Source: Elymus sibiricus
Taxonomy: Eukaryota > Streptophyta > Magnoliopsida > Poales > Poaceae
DNA: 64,000 bases
Assembly (NCBI GenBank): GCA_039707655.1
Contig: CM077665.1
Location: 287,932,205 to 287,996,204 of the forward strand
Reading direction: 5' to 3'
Part shown: positions 10,330-21,800 of the stretch, piece by piece
Position numbering within the stretch: the first letter of the stretch is position 1
Layout: the number at the start of each line of letters is the position of its first letter
Position numbers and translations under genes: made by a program
Notes under the pieces: model-generated
The model's input: the letters and a program-made list of their open reading frames with translations, nothing else
Databases searched by the model: none
What the model was told of the DNA's origin: nothing

Positions 10330-10821
10330 GATTTTTGTATACTACACTAATCAAGTTTGTAGACATTTAATGTGCATAATTCAAATTTGAACTAAAGGAA
10401 CATGCTTCATGTCACCAAAATGGGTTGAAAAAAGGTATTTGTGTCCTTGGGTTCCTTGTTTAGGTCCCATGCAAATGAACGTGAATGGATTGCAAACATC
10501 TCGAAGTCATGACGAGGCCACAAACATTGAGAAACTTGGCTATTAAATCATCATAAATCCACAACTCGTCTGAAATTCTTGAAACTTACCCCGGTGTCAT
10601 GACACGACACTTATACGACATGATAATTTTTTGTCCAATGTGGGACAAGTCTCTTGCACACCAAAACTTCTCTCAAGAGCCATCGTGGATTCGATACGGA
10701 ACATGTCACCTCTGTGGACGGAACGACATTCGATGTCTCTTCTTGCGTTGATATTTTTTCTACATGCAACATAGGCTAATACAAGTGCAATGCTAAAATG
10801 TGAAATTATTGAAACTGGTGT
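10330..10821. repeat. Diverged ~430-bp repeat units, first part
   Basis: Unit landmarks are AATGTGCATAATTCAAATTT, CACCAAAATGG, TTTAGGTCCCATGCA, AACATCTCG and GTCATGACACGACACTTAT. Further diverged units follow at 17375-18180, beyond the LTR element. E2 has about two units at 52770-53510. Confidence 0.7.
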
Positions 10822-11415
10822 TGTCGGGGATATACCCCGCAATATAACCCGGCCGGAAGTATGACCCGGCCAGGACTTGGCGACTCACTGGTGACCCGGT
10901 CGAGACTTGGCGGTTCATCGGTAACCCGGCAGGCGGGTCAGACGAGCGACAAGGCCCAAGGCCCAGCGTGTAAGCCGGCGCCAGGCGGCTCACAGAGAAG
11001 GCCTAAAAGAGAGGAAGGATTTCCTTACAAGAGAAACAAGACCCGAATTAGGACTCAAGAGAGACTAGTCCTAATCCTACTCCTAGTAGGACTCTACATG
11101 TAAACCTACCCCTTCCACTTATATAAGGAGGGGGAAGGCACCCCAAGAGGGACAAGTTCAAGTCATTAGAGATAGACAGATTAGAGGCTCTCGAGATTAG
11201 AGGTAGCAAGATAGCACCCTTGTAACCGAGAGATCATCCTCATCATCAATACACACAAAGCAGGACGTAGGCTTTTACCTCCATCGGAGGGGCCGAACCT
11301 GGGTAAACTCGCGTCTCTCGATTCCGACCAACCCCTCTCAAGCTGCCACATAGTTGCGATGGCCTCACACCTAAGTCCGTTAACCCGGAAATCTTGTCAT
11401 GACAAATCCACGACA
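10822..11415 (+). repeat. 5' LTR of non-autonomous element
   Basis: It begins TGTCGGGGATATACC and ends AATCCACGACA. A TATA-like CTTATATAAGG lies near 11118. It matches the 3' LTR over its whole length. Confidence 0.9.
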
Positions 11416-11436
11416 GTTGGCGCTCACCGTGGGGCC
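11416..11436 (+). promoter_or_regulatory. Primer-binding-site region
   Basis: GTTGGCGCTCACCGTGGGGC follows the LTR directly, a typical position and sequence type for tRNA priming in plant gypsy-like elements. Confidence 0.6.
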
Positions 11437-14400
11437 ATACGCACGGTGGTGTTGAGTTCTTGGAGGGATCTCTCCTAGGAATTGAGAAGTTCGCAATTTT
11501 TTGGATAAAAAAGAGTCATTGCAGGAGGATTTACATTGTCTCGAAGGCGGGTGGTCAAATCTAATACCCGTCCGAGGTTCAAGAGAAAATTAGGGTTACG
11601 ATTTGTTCGTTGTCGCGAGTCGCCAATGCGAGTCGCCAAGATCAACAGAAGCGGTTCCGACGCAGTCAAACATCAGGTGCTTATTGCTTATGATGGAACA
11701 AGTCCCGAAGCCACATCAGGATCGTGCTGCTACTGTTACATCCCATCAAACCAACAATAGTACGAAGCATCATGACTTGATCAAATCCAAACTACGACCC
11801 GGAGGACTCGCCCCGAGCCGGATGCTACTTCGCCAGGTCTGCTCCACCGCCGTGGTCGGCCGCAGAAGCTGCGCCTCGCCGACGCGCCTCTACTGCCGGG
11901 CATCGAGGCCGCACTGCCGTTTCCAAGCCGGCCTTCACCTCGCCTCAAGCCGCCATCGGACTTTAAGACGCCACGGAGTCCACCTCCTCATCCTCGCTCC
12001 GAGCTACCTCGGCCTTGTGGGGATTCTGCTGAGAGCCGCCGTCGCGCTTCCCCCGGGCCGTCCGGTTCACTACGACCCGGCTCCCGCTTTGAGCCGCCCC
12101 GTCAGCGCCTCCACTGCGGCCACCCCGCATCCACAGTCAGCCTTACATCAAGCCGGCATCGGCTCCATCGCCGGGGGTGCCACGCCTCGAGCCGGCATGC
12201 CACCGCTGTCATGGCTTGATAGCCGGCCGTTTCCACAGCCGGCCTCCCCATCGATCCGCCACCGGTTGCTGCTGCTGCTGTGCTTCAGCTCATCACGATG
12301 CTCTGCCCCCGCGCTTCCTGTCAGCCGCCATGCCCTTGCTGCACTTGCACTAAGCGCCGTTTTCACGTCCAAGCCGCCGCCGTGGCCTCCACCTCTGCCG
12401 CAGGCAGACGCTTTCAAGCCGCCTTGTTCCGAACCGCCCCTGCTTCCGCGCCAACCGCACAGTTTTCCTCCTCGCCCCGCTGGCAGTCGCCGCTCCCAGG
12501 CCGGCCCAGTGCGCCTCGCCCGTGCCGCCGTACCCGCCGAGGAGTCGCCCTGCGCGGCTGAGCCGCCGCTCCGCCAAGCTGCCTCCGCCTCTGCCGCGGG
12601 CCGGAGCAGCTGAGCCGCCGCTGCGACCTTCTACTTCCGCCTTGCCTCTGCCATGCAGTTGCTCCTGCTGAGCCGTCGCGCCTCCACACTCCCCTGCTCC
12701 GGCTTGCCGCGCCCCGCCTGGGTTCCCCACCGCGCGCGTTCGAGTCGCCCCCGGCTCCGCGCGAGTCGCCCTATCTTCGCCTCCGCGCGTCCGACTCGAC
12801 TTCTGAGCCGCCGGCGCATCTCCATCGCTTCAAGTTGCCTGCTGTGTCGCGCTGCCTCTGCCGTGGCCTCACCGGCACCATGAGCCGCCGTCGTGGCTGA
12901 CCGCACCCTTCGCCGCTGCAGTTTCGCCTCTGCCTCCGCGCCTTCTACGCCGCCTCTCCGCCACTGCGCCTTGCTCCGAGCCAAGTTTGACTCACTGGCG
13001 CGCGTTGAGTCGGCCTCCGCTGGAGCCGCCGCAGCTACCGCGGTCGCCGAGTCGCCCTCGCCGTTTTCCGCTAACCTTCCGCCGCACCTTGAGCCGCCGC
13101 TGCGGGCCGGCACCTCCGACTGCCTCCATCTCACCCCTGCAGCCGTGTCCGGCTCGGTCTCTAGCACCGCTATGGCTTCATCGTCGTCGTGTCGCTGGTC
13201 CTGCCAGCCGGCCGCCCCCGTTCCAGCCGCCACGCCGCCACGACTATGCGCCGGAGCCACGCTGAGCCGCCGCACCTGTGCGCCGCCCGCATCGGGCTAC
13301 CGCGCCTGCCTTTGTCGCCTCGCCTGCCAGCGCCCTGGGCCGGCTCCACCTCGCCGCTATGGCCCCCGCTCCCACCGCGCGCATCCTGGCCCGGCAGCCA
13401 CAGCTGCGCCCCGCCTGCTCGCGCCATGAGCCGCCGCCTGGCCACCTCACGCTGAGTCGCCTCGCCGCCTCACCGTCTCGTGTCGGACGGACCCCGCGCG
13501 CTGCGCCTTTGCCTCGCCTTTGGCTGGTTTCGCCGCGCCCGCGGGCCGCATACTTGTGCCACGAGCCGCCGCGGCCGTCTCTCCCAACCGCGCCGCCTCG
13601 CCTCCGGTCGGCTCTCCACACATGGAAGAAGTAGTGGGGGGCCGGCTGTTCAAAAATAATCACTTGGTGTGATGGAAAACTGCTCCCGTCAAACAATACT
13701 ACTAGTACATCAAACACTAGTAGTAGTACTTAGATATTTTATAGAAGCCCACAGTTCATCTTCCGTTGAAATATACCAGGTGTTATCTATTTCATTTATT
13801 TTATTAACACATATTAATTTCTTCGAGAACAGTTACTTTTCCTGCAATATTTGTACGCAGGATAATTGGCATTAAAACGTGGAGGAAGAGCGTGCACCAG
13901 CATCATTCTGCACTGGTGCTTGTCCGTGTCGCATTACTCAATGGACTCGCGCACCGGCTTCCGACGCCACGACTGCACCGGCTTACAATGCCGCGGCCGT
14001 CTCTCGCGGCCGCACTGGCTTACAACGCCGCGGCCGTCTCTCGCGACCGCGCCGGCTTATTACGCCGCGGCCGTCTCTCGCGATTGCGTCATCTGCAAAC
14101 GCCGCGGCTGACTCCTACATCTACATCAACACGCTAGGGGCCGCATACACCAATACGAGCCGCCCAACGGGCGCGCGTAAGTCGCTGCCCGTAGTTTGAT
14201 CTACATCAACATATTGGTGCAGCGTTCGTCTATACGAGCCGCCCAAACGGATAGGTGCGCAAGTCGCCGCCGCTACAGTTTGGTTAACTTCAAACAACCA
14301 GCCGGGACGAACCATCGACCGGATTATTGAAACAATTCATACGGGATCATCTATAACCCGCCACGGTCAACCTCAACCTTCAGTGGAGACTCTCAAGCCG

Positions 14401-15700
14401 CCTCTTCGAGACGACTTAAGATTCGGGGGCTACAGACATGGCTCGACACATTTGGTCATTTTCAACGAGAACCCCTGCTCATTGCAAGGAAGTTAACTTG
14501 GTTCCGGGGGGTACTACATTATTGGCGGATGATTAAAAGTCGCCCAAGAGGACGAACCGCCATGATTCACCATTCGAACATGGGTGCCCAGATTTATTGG
14601 ATCATCATAAAGTCACTTGGAGGCTTCTGCCGTTTCTTCATACAAGATGGCGGCTTACAAGATGGTGCAAAAAGTTGACTCCGTCGACAAGGTCATTTGG
14701 GGGCTTCCAACCCGCCGGGTTTAGCTTACACACCCTCTTGATCGGCTCTTCAGCCACCGTAAGGCCGGGTTGTATACCCAAAAAGTTGACTCCGTCAACA
14801 AGGTCATTTGGGGGCTTCCAACCCACCGGGTTTAGCTTACACACCCTCTTGATCGGCTCTTCAGCCACCGCAAGTTCGAGTTAAACCTTCCTGTATGCTG
14901 CTGCTGCTCCGCTAGGTGACCCGCCGAACTCTTATCAGTTAATCTCGACTAGAGACCCTGAGCTGTTCAAAATTTTTGACAGTCACTCTCACTAGAGACC
15001 TTGTACTGATCAAGGTTAAACCGGTGGATTTTGTCACGTGAGGGCCGGCTAACAGAAAGCGAGGATAAACTCACCCATTTGCTGCCGACTCTCCGCTATG
15101 TGGCTCGTTCGTACTCTTAAACAGTTACTCTTTTAAAGACCCTGCACTGTTTAAGGTTCAAACGACGGATTTATGTCACGTGAGAGGTAGCTTATGGGCC
15201 CTGGGGGCATGACCCGCCGTTTGCTGCGTCTCTCTCTGGTTCGTTGCGCTCTTATCAGTTAATCTTGCCTAGAGACCCTGAGCCGCTCAAAGGATTTGAC
15301 GGTCACTCTCACTAGAGACCCTGTACTGTTAAGAGTTCAACCAGCGAGTCCACCCAGAAGAACCGGCATATGAGTTTTCGAAAAACAAAAAAGGAAAAAA
15401 AAGCAAGAACATCATACATTGCATCATACATTGCATCATCATTGCATCATCTTACCATGCATCATATATGCATGGATATCCTGGTCTACATTGCAGGAAC
15501 CGGTTCTTTCAAACCGGGTTATATTATTCAAATCTCAAATAGCCAACATGGCTGGATTTTTCATTATGGTTGTCATAACCAGCATTTGATGATTGAGGTT
15601 TTCAAAGCCTCTTCAGAGTAATGGCTATAATTCCTTCGTCCAAGAAATACCAGCTTACAGCAAGGAGCATGGTTCAACATTGATATGCAAGGCTTTCAGC
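11417..15700 (+). other. Internal G+C-rich region of LTR element, no real gene seen
   Basis: The part at 11800-13620 is rich in GCCGCC and GAGCCGCC phrases, with open frames on both strands (the longest about 336 codons, Pro/Ala/Ser-rich). No domain is recognised. The part at 13950-14110 has short tandem copies containing CGCGGCCGTCTCTCGCG. At 14660-14870 a block of about 105 bp is repeated twice (AAAAGTTGACTCCGTC...GATCGGCTCTTCAGCCACCG). The part at 14880-15350 repeats phrases such as TAGAGACCCTG. All of this looks like non-coding filler of a non-autonomous element. Confidence 0.6.
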
Positions 15701-15769
15701 AACATCATCTGGAGAGTGGATAAGATTTTATTCTGCAATGGAAGGAATAGTCCCGAGTTGCCGCAGGCA

Positions 15770-16430
15770 TGCAACCCGGCACTTGGGGGCTACATTATTC
15801 AAGTCCAGTTTATATCAACTATGCAAGTCCCATGTCACTGCAAGCACGCACCACGGCACTTGGGGGCTAATGCAAGCTGTTTTTCAAGTCATTACATTGT
15901 CAACATACCCTGTTATCTCAAGGACGTGAGCCGGCCTTTATATCTTTTTCTAAGTCCCAGCCCAGTACTTCTTACTAAGCCGGCACTTGGGGGCTACACT
16001 ACTCAGATCAAAATTGCTAAAGTCCCAAGTCGCCGCAGGCGTGCGACCCGGCACTTGGGGGCTACAGTATTCAGCTGTTCAAGCAGATTATAAGGTCCAA
16101 ATTGAAAGACCCGGCCCATCACACGCTGATGAGCCGGCCCTTGGGGGCTACACATCTGAAATTCAAGTCATTCAACCACATCGGGCGACTCAGATGACAA
16201 CCCAGATTTCTCAACATTCAACACCAAATTCAAAAGTCCCAGGTTGTTGCAAACAAAACAACCCGGTCCTCGGGGGCTACACCAGCCGAAGCTTTATAAA
16301 GTATAAGACAGTTACAAGTCCCAGGCTGTTGTAGGCAAGACAACCTGGTACTTGGGGGCTACACAATCAAAGATATTATTGCAAAGCCCCAAGTCATCAT
16401 GGATAAACTTGGAGCTTGGGGGCTACAGGT
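15770..16430 (+). repeat. Tandem purine-tract-like units
   Basis: A unit ending CTTGGGGGCTAC, often preceded by GACCCGGCA, occurs at about 15781, 15859, 15984, 16052, 16140, 16269, 16350 and 16414, at 65-130 bp spacing. It resembles the genuine purine tract at 16769-16780 that borders the 3' LTR. Confidence 0.75.
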
Positions 16431-16780
16431 AATATGGAGATAAAAATAGCAGGACATTTTTAAGCCTATCAAATTTTGAGTGAGCTAGGTCTCATTTCTT
16501 CATGGAGCTGAAGCGTTGGAAGACCGGCTCTACATCAGATGGATTTTCATCCCAATATTTTTATCAAGTCAGCTGGAGTCTAGTTGTTTGACCCGGCGTC
16601 ACCAACAATCATGACCCGGCATTATCAAAAGTTCATAACCCGGCAGAGTTTATATAAGCAACCCGGATTTTCAAGGAGCTACTTCATTAAGCCGGCCAGT
16701 GGAGCGAGCCGGCCATTTAACATATTTATTCTTATTTCAGGAGCTTAGCATGAATAAATTCAGGCTAACCTGGGGGCTAA

Positions 16781-17374
16781 TGTCGGGGATATACCCCGCG
16801 ATATAACCCGGCCGGAAGTATGACCCGGCCAGGACTTGGCGACTCACTGGTGACCCGGTCGAGACTTGGCGGTTCATCGGTAACCCGGCAGGCGGGTCAG
16901 ACGAGCGACAAGGCCCAAGGCCTAGCGTGTAAGCCGGCGCTAGGCGGCTCACAGAGAAGGCCCAAAAGAGAGGAAGGATTTCCTTACAAGAGAAACAAGA
17001 CCCGGATTAGGACTCAAGAGAGACTAGTCCTAATCCTACTCCTAGTAGGACTCTACATGTAAACCTACCCCTTCCACTTATATAAGGAAGGGGAAGGCAC
17101 CCCAAGAGGGACAAGTTCAAGTCATTAGAGATAGACAGATTAGAGGCTCTCGAGATTAGAGGTAGCAAGACAGCACCCTTGTAACCGAGAGATCATCCTC
17201 ATCATCAATACACACAAAGCAGGACGTAGGCTTTTACCTCCATCGGAGGGGCCGAACCTGGGTAAACTCGCGTCTCTCGATTCCGACCAACCCCTCTCAA
17301 GCCGCCACATAGTTGCGATGGCCTCACACCTAAGTCCGTTAACCCGGACATCTTGCCGTGACAAATCCACGACA
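16781..17374 (+). repeat. 3' LTR of non-autonomous element
   Basis: It begins TGTCGGGG right after the purine tract, ends CGACA, and is followed by the target duplication GGTGT. Confidence 0.9.
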
Positions 17375-18240
17375 GGTGTGTCGACACGACACTTATAGGA
17401 CATGGTATATAAATTTTGGGACAAACCTCTTACAAATTGGAGCTTCCCACGACAAGCATTGTGGTTTCGATATGAAACATGTCATCTTTGTGGTCGAAAC
17501 GACATATGCGTTTTCTAGGCATGCACTTAATGTGAAGAACTTAAGTTTGAATTACAAGCACGGGCTCCAGCGCACCAAAATGGATTAAAAACCATTTTGT
17601 GTCATTGGGTCCATGTTTAGATCCCATGCACTGATGGTCACTGAATTACAAACATCTCGGTGTCATGATTAGACCGCAAACATTGATAATCTTGGTTTCA
17701 AAGTCCGAGAGAACCCAAAGCTCGCCATGAATTCAGGAAACTTACACAATGTCATGCCACGGCACATCTACGGTGTGCATTTTGTTTTCTGACGAATTTG
17801 GGACAAATATTGGGACATGCATCTTACAAGCCAAAGCTTATTCAAGAAGCCTTGTGATTTCGATAGGGAACATGTCACCTTTGTTGGTGAAACTACATTC
17901 AATGAGTCGTTAGTCCACCGATTCGGCCCCTTTTATACATTAATTGAGTTTTCTAGGGATTTAATATGCGTAGTTCAAATTTTGAACTAGAGGCACATGC
18001 TCTGACCTCGTGGTTTCGATAGGGAACATGACACCTTTTGTGACGAAACTACATTCCTCTAGTGCACCAATTCGGCCCTTTCTATACATCTATTGAGTTT
18101 TCCAGGGCCCTTTTCATACGAATGTGAATGAATTAGAAACATTTAGGCATGATAGCTCGGCCGCAATCATTGATAATATTAGTTTATTAAATTCCTGTAC
18201 ATACAAAACTTGTATGATAACCATTTGGTGCCACGCGTCC
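17375..18240. repeat. Diverged ~430-bp repeat units, second part
   Basis: At least two more units of the family at 10330-10821 are visible. Landmarks such as CGACACTTATAGGACATG, ATGAAACATGTCATCTTTG and TAGATCCCATGCA recur. No gene is seen. Confidence 0.65.
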
Positions 18241-18248
18241 ATTTTTTA

Positions 18249-18312
18249 CTCCCTCCGTTTCTTTTTCAATTTGGCCAAATTTTATATGCTAACTAAAAAG
18301 AAACAGAGGGAG
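18249..18312. mobile_element. Stowaway MITE, short E1 copy
   Basis: CTCCCTCCGTTTC at one end, GAAACAGAGGGAG at the other, TA on both sides, only 64 bp. The E2 copy is about 257 bp (52447-52703), so this one has lost its centre. Confidence 0.8.
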
Positions 18313-18339
18313 TACTTGATATGGGGCAGCCGTGCGTGT

Positions 18340-18475
18340 AGCTGCAGGTTGATGACAGGATGCATGTGAGCTTTCCGCCGCGCAGGCTTGACAGGATGCG
18401 TGAGAGCTGTCCGCCGTGCATGCTCGACGGGACGCATGAGAGTCTACTGCGCATGCTCATCGGGAAGCGATACTT
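18340..18475. repeat. ~45-bp minisatellite near coiled-coil gene, E1
   Basis: Three to four units contain GACAGGATGC.TGAGAGCT and TCCGCCGTGCATGCTC. Related units stand upstream of the F-box gene at about 24650-24720. The E2 counterparts are at 52265-52400 and 50800-50890. Confidence 0.7.
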
Positions 18476-18802
18476 TGACCTCCACCCCCACTCGCCTCGC
18501 TCCCAACTTCTGAATTAATGGCGTCCTACCCGCTGTTTTATCATGTGGTTAATCGCCTGGACGGAGGGACTAGTTTGCTTGTGATAACTGTTTTGTTCAT
18601 GCCTAGCCGAGAACTTTGACGTTTCGTCTGTTTTCGACTCGTATACATGTACAAACGAACGAAATAATATAACAACAAATTAGCACCGGCAAAGATAATA
18701 ATTTTCTTACATATGCATGATAATAAAAAATGATACAGGGGCAAAAGATGAAGGAAGAGGTTGAAGAAGGAAGACAAACAAAACAATCCGCCCCCCTGCT
18801 AT

Positions 18803-21800
18803 CTAATTCTTCATGGATTGCTGGGCGCAGAGTTTCTCAATCTCCTTCTTCATTGCCTCCGAGACCTCCATCTCCTGTCGCCTCTCATCCGACATCTTCC
18901 ACATTGCGGCCATGGCGCGGGATCTTTGCTCGAGAGCGTCGATGGCCTGCGTCGCGTACGCATGAAGTTCCTTCACACGCTCCATGGATTCCTTCACCAG
19001 ACCCTCCCTCTCGATGTAGAGCTTCGCCAAGTCTTCCAAAAGTTCCTCGGAGAGTTCTTTCAGCCTCCCCTCCGAGGCACTTTTCTTCTGGAGCAGTTTC
19101 TTCCAGGCGTCGTTGTCACACCCTGTGTTTTGCATCATGACTAAGTTAGCATGACTCAAAGATCAGGGCCAATTAAAACTTTTTGAGTGCATATGAATGC
19201 TTGACTTGTGTGCTATTTGCTTGCTTGTTTGATTGCTTGCTGGTGCTCTATATTCATAGAACTCCCTCCTACTCTCAAAAACTCTTTTCATTGATCTAAA
19301 CTCTTGTCCAAAGATCATACCATGTGTATAGGACCTAAAACTATTTTTATCAAAATTTATTTTTACCAAAATGGATTTATTCAAATTAGGTTTTCCAAAA
19401 CCCCTGAATTGAGGTTTGTACTACAAGTCCTCAAATTGTGTGGAATGTTTTTCCCCAAAGGCTTTGTTTGGAACCCCCTATATATATGAATTCCCAAAAC
19501 CACCAAATATTAATTTTAAAGATTATTTTGATATTTTATTAAAAGGCTTTTTCTTAAGGCCAGAAATGGTCTTTTATAGGGAAAAAATTACTTAAATGCT
19601 TTAAAAATATTTGAGAAAATTTAGGGAAACTCAGTGGACATATATTTTCCATATATGTGAGTTTCAACACATGGTCATGTCAAAATCACGGGCAAAACCC
19701 CTCAAAACCATTTCTGCCCAAATCAAGCTTTTGAAATATTTTTATAAGAAATATTCTCAATAAATTCCAGGAAAATTCCAGAAAGTCACACATGACATAT
19801 GTGATCATCTTGCCAAGTTTCATGCCAATCCCAATTGATTTGATTCACCAAAATATTCCAAAACCATTCCTGTCCAAAGTCAAATTTAAGCAACTCTACA
19901 TTGCCAACTGTCTCCTATTGATCTCCAACTTTGTGGACATGTTCTAATACTCCAATAATGCATCCACACCAAGTGGTGCATCAAGGAGAACAGATTCACT
20001 TGTCCAAATCCCCCCAAATCCATTTCTGCTGATTTCAAGAATTGGAAATTCTTGCATTATCAAGTTTCCCCATTTAGTCCCAAACTTTTTGGGCATGCTC
20101 TAATGGCCAAAATATGCGACCACCTCAAGTGGTGCATTAAGGAGAATAATCTTTCTTAGCTAGATCTAAGCAACTCCATTTCTGCCCATTTCTAGGGTTT
20201 GCCAAAGTTACATTGGCAACTTTCCTCAACAAATCTCAAACTTGGTGGTAAACCTTAATTTTACCTACCATTTCACCCTGTTAAATCTCAAGGCAAGTAG
20301 GATCCATTTACTTGGCCAAATCATCATCAAACACCTTCTGGTCATTTCTAAAGGTTACTGTTTTCACCACTTTTACTATTCCTCTTGCTCTAAATTTTTT
20401 ACCAGAGTCACTCACTCACCTCTTACACCTCCAGTAAGAATCCTACACTCCCAGCTCAATGATTGATGGGTGAAATCCCCATTTTACCCCTCTGGATAGC
20501 AAGTTTTCCCCCTCTTTTGCTTCCCTTCTCTCCTAAGGCATCTCCAGAGCACCCCCTTGTCTATTTGCACTTTGTCTACACTCCTAGATACCTCTAGACA
20601 CTAGAGGACATGCCAGAGCACGCGGTAGCAGGCCATGCCGACCATATGGGCGCTCTAGAGCATGCTACAATGCGCCCCCGCACTGTAGCCGCCCCCCAAT
20701 CCAAGCCCCCGACCACCTCGGGCTCCTCCAGCACGCCACCGAGCCCCCCTCGACGTCCGCAGCAAGCCTGTCGGGCGGCCCCCTCCTTCCTTGCACCTCC
20801 TCGCATGCGGGCCGGCCACCCGCGAGCTCCAATGGCTGACCTCACACGCACGAGGCCCTTGCGCTCCCCCGCTCCCTCTCTCCTCTTCCCTGGACATAGG
20901 ACACATCCAAAAAAACCGTTGACACGCTCTGGGTCGCCCCCGTGACCCCTAGCCGCAGTTGCGCCATGGCCGAGGCCGCCGTCCATGGTGGACTCGCACC
21001 CGACCATATGACGCAACCCCGAGCTCCCCTCTGCGCTTCCACTAGCTCCTTCCCCCCTTCAACCTCCAGGAGCCCCAATTACTCCTCTCGCTCCCTCCTT
21101 CACCCTCCATGGCCGAAGCCCCGCCGGTGGCCTCCGCTCGAAATTCGGCCACGGTGGCCTCTCCCAGCCCCTCTGATACTAGGTAGAGCAACCACGCGTC
21201 GCCCTGGGCCTCCCCCATGACTCCTTTCCCCTTTCCCGCGACCGCTGCACTGATTTCCATGGCCGCCGTCGCCTGTCCCCGCCGCGGCCGAAGGATCGCT
21301 CCCCCAAGCGCTTCCCGGTGAGAATGGGACCCCCAGGCGGATGCGGCAGTCTCCCCCGAGCGCTCCGGTGGATGGAGCATCGCCGGAGGTGGCTCCTACC
21401 GCCGGGACGGCGCCGGCAAGCGCTCGGCCGCGCCTCCTCCGTCTCTCCTTGCTCGAGCGGGAGGAGGGGGATGAACCCGACAGGCGGGCCCGGCCTGTCG
21501 GCGACCAGTCGGCCGGGCCCCCTTGGGTAAGTGGAAACGGGCTCTGCCCGCAGCCGCCTCCCCGCGTGGGAAACGTATTCAGCGGAATACGCCTCCGGCG
21601 TGGCAGCTGCGTAGGCGTAGCTAAGCTACTGGGCCGGCCCAGTAGCTATTCCTCGCCCGGTGCGAAACTCAAGCCCACCTAGGTAATTCCTTTTTCTTTT
21701 TAATTTCCTGTGGCACAAAATAAATCCTAGAAAATTCATAGGTCCTCCAATTTAGTTGATTCAAATTCCTACAGATTCCTAAAATCATTTCCTATCCAAA

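Larger units (their letters stand above)
10822..17374 (+). mobile_element. Non-autonomous LTR retrotransposon in E1
   Basis: Complete element of 6553 bp with two 594-bp LTRs that start TGTCGGGG and end CGACA. The 5-bp target duplication GGTGT is at 10817-10821 and 17375-17379. A primer-binding-like stretch (TTGGCGCTCACCGTGG) follows the first LTR and a purine tract (CCTGGGGGCTAA) precedes the second. The internal part has no recognisable gag, protease, reverse transcriptase or integrase, so it depends on a partner. I count about 11 differences between the LTRs, so the insertion is fairly recent and younger than E1. Confidence 0.9.

Noticed and set aside
11603..12613. 336-codon ORF as a gag gene
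   Set aside because: Low-complexity Pro/Ala/Ser composition, open on both strands, no gag pattern or zinc knuckle.
15770..16430. CRISPR-like array
   Set aside because: Repeat spacing is irregular (65-130 bp), the genome is a plant and the repeats are retrotransposon purine tracts.
20594..21016. 140-codon minus-strand ORF as a gene
   Set aside because: G+C-driven open frames on both strands inside an LTR-like insertion, with no recognisable domain.
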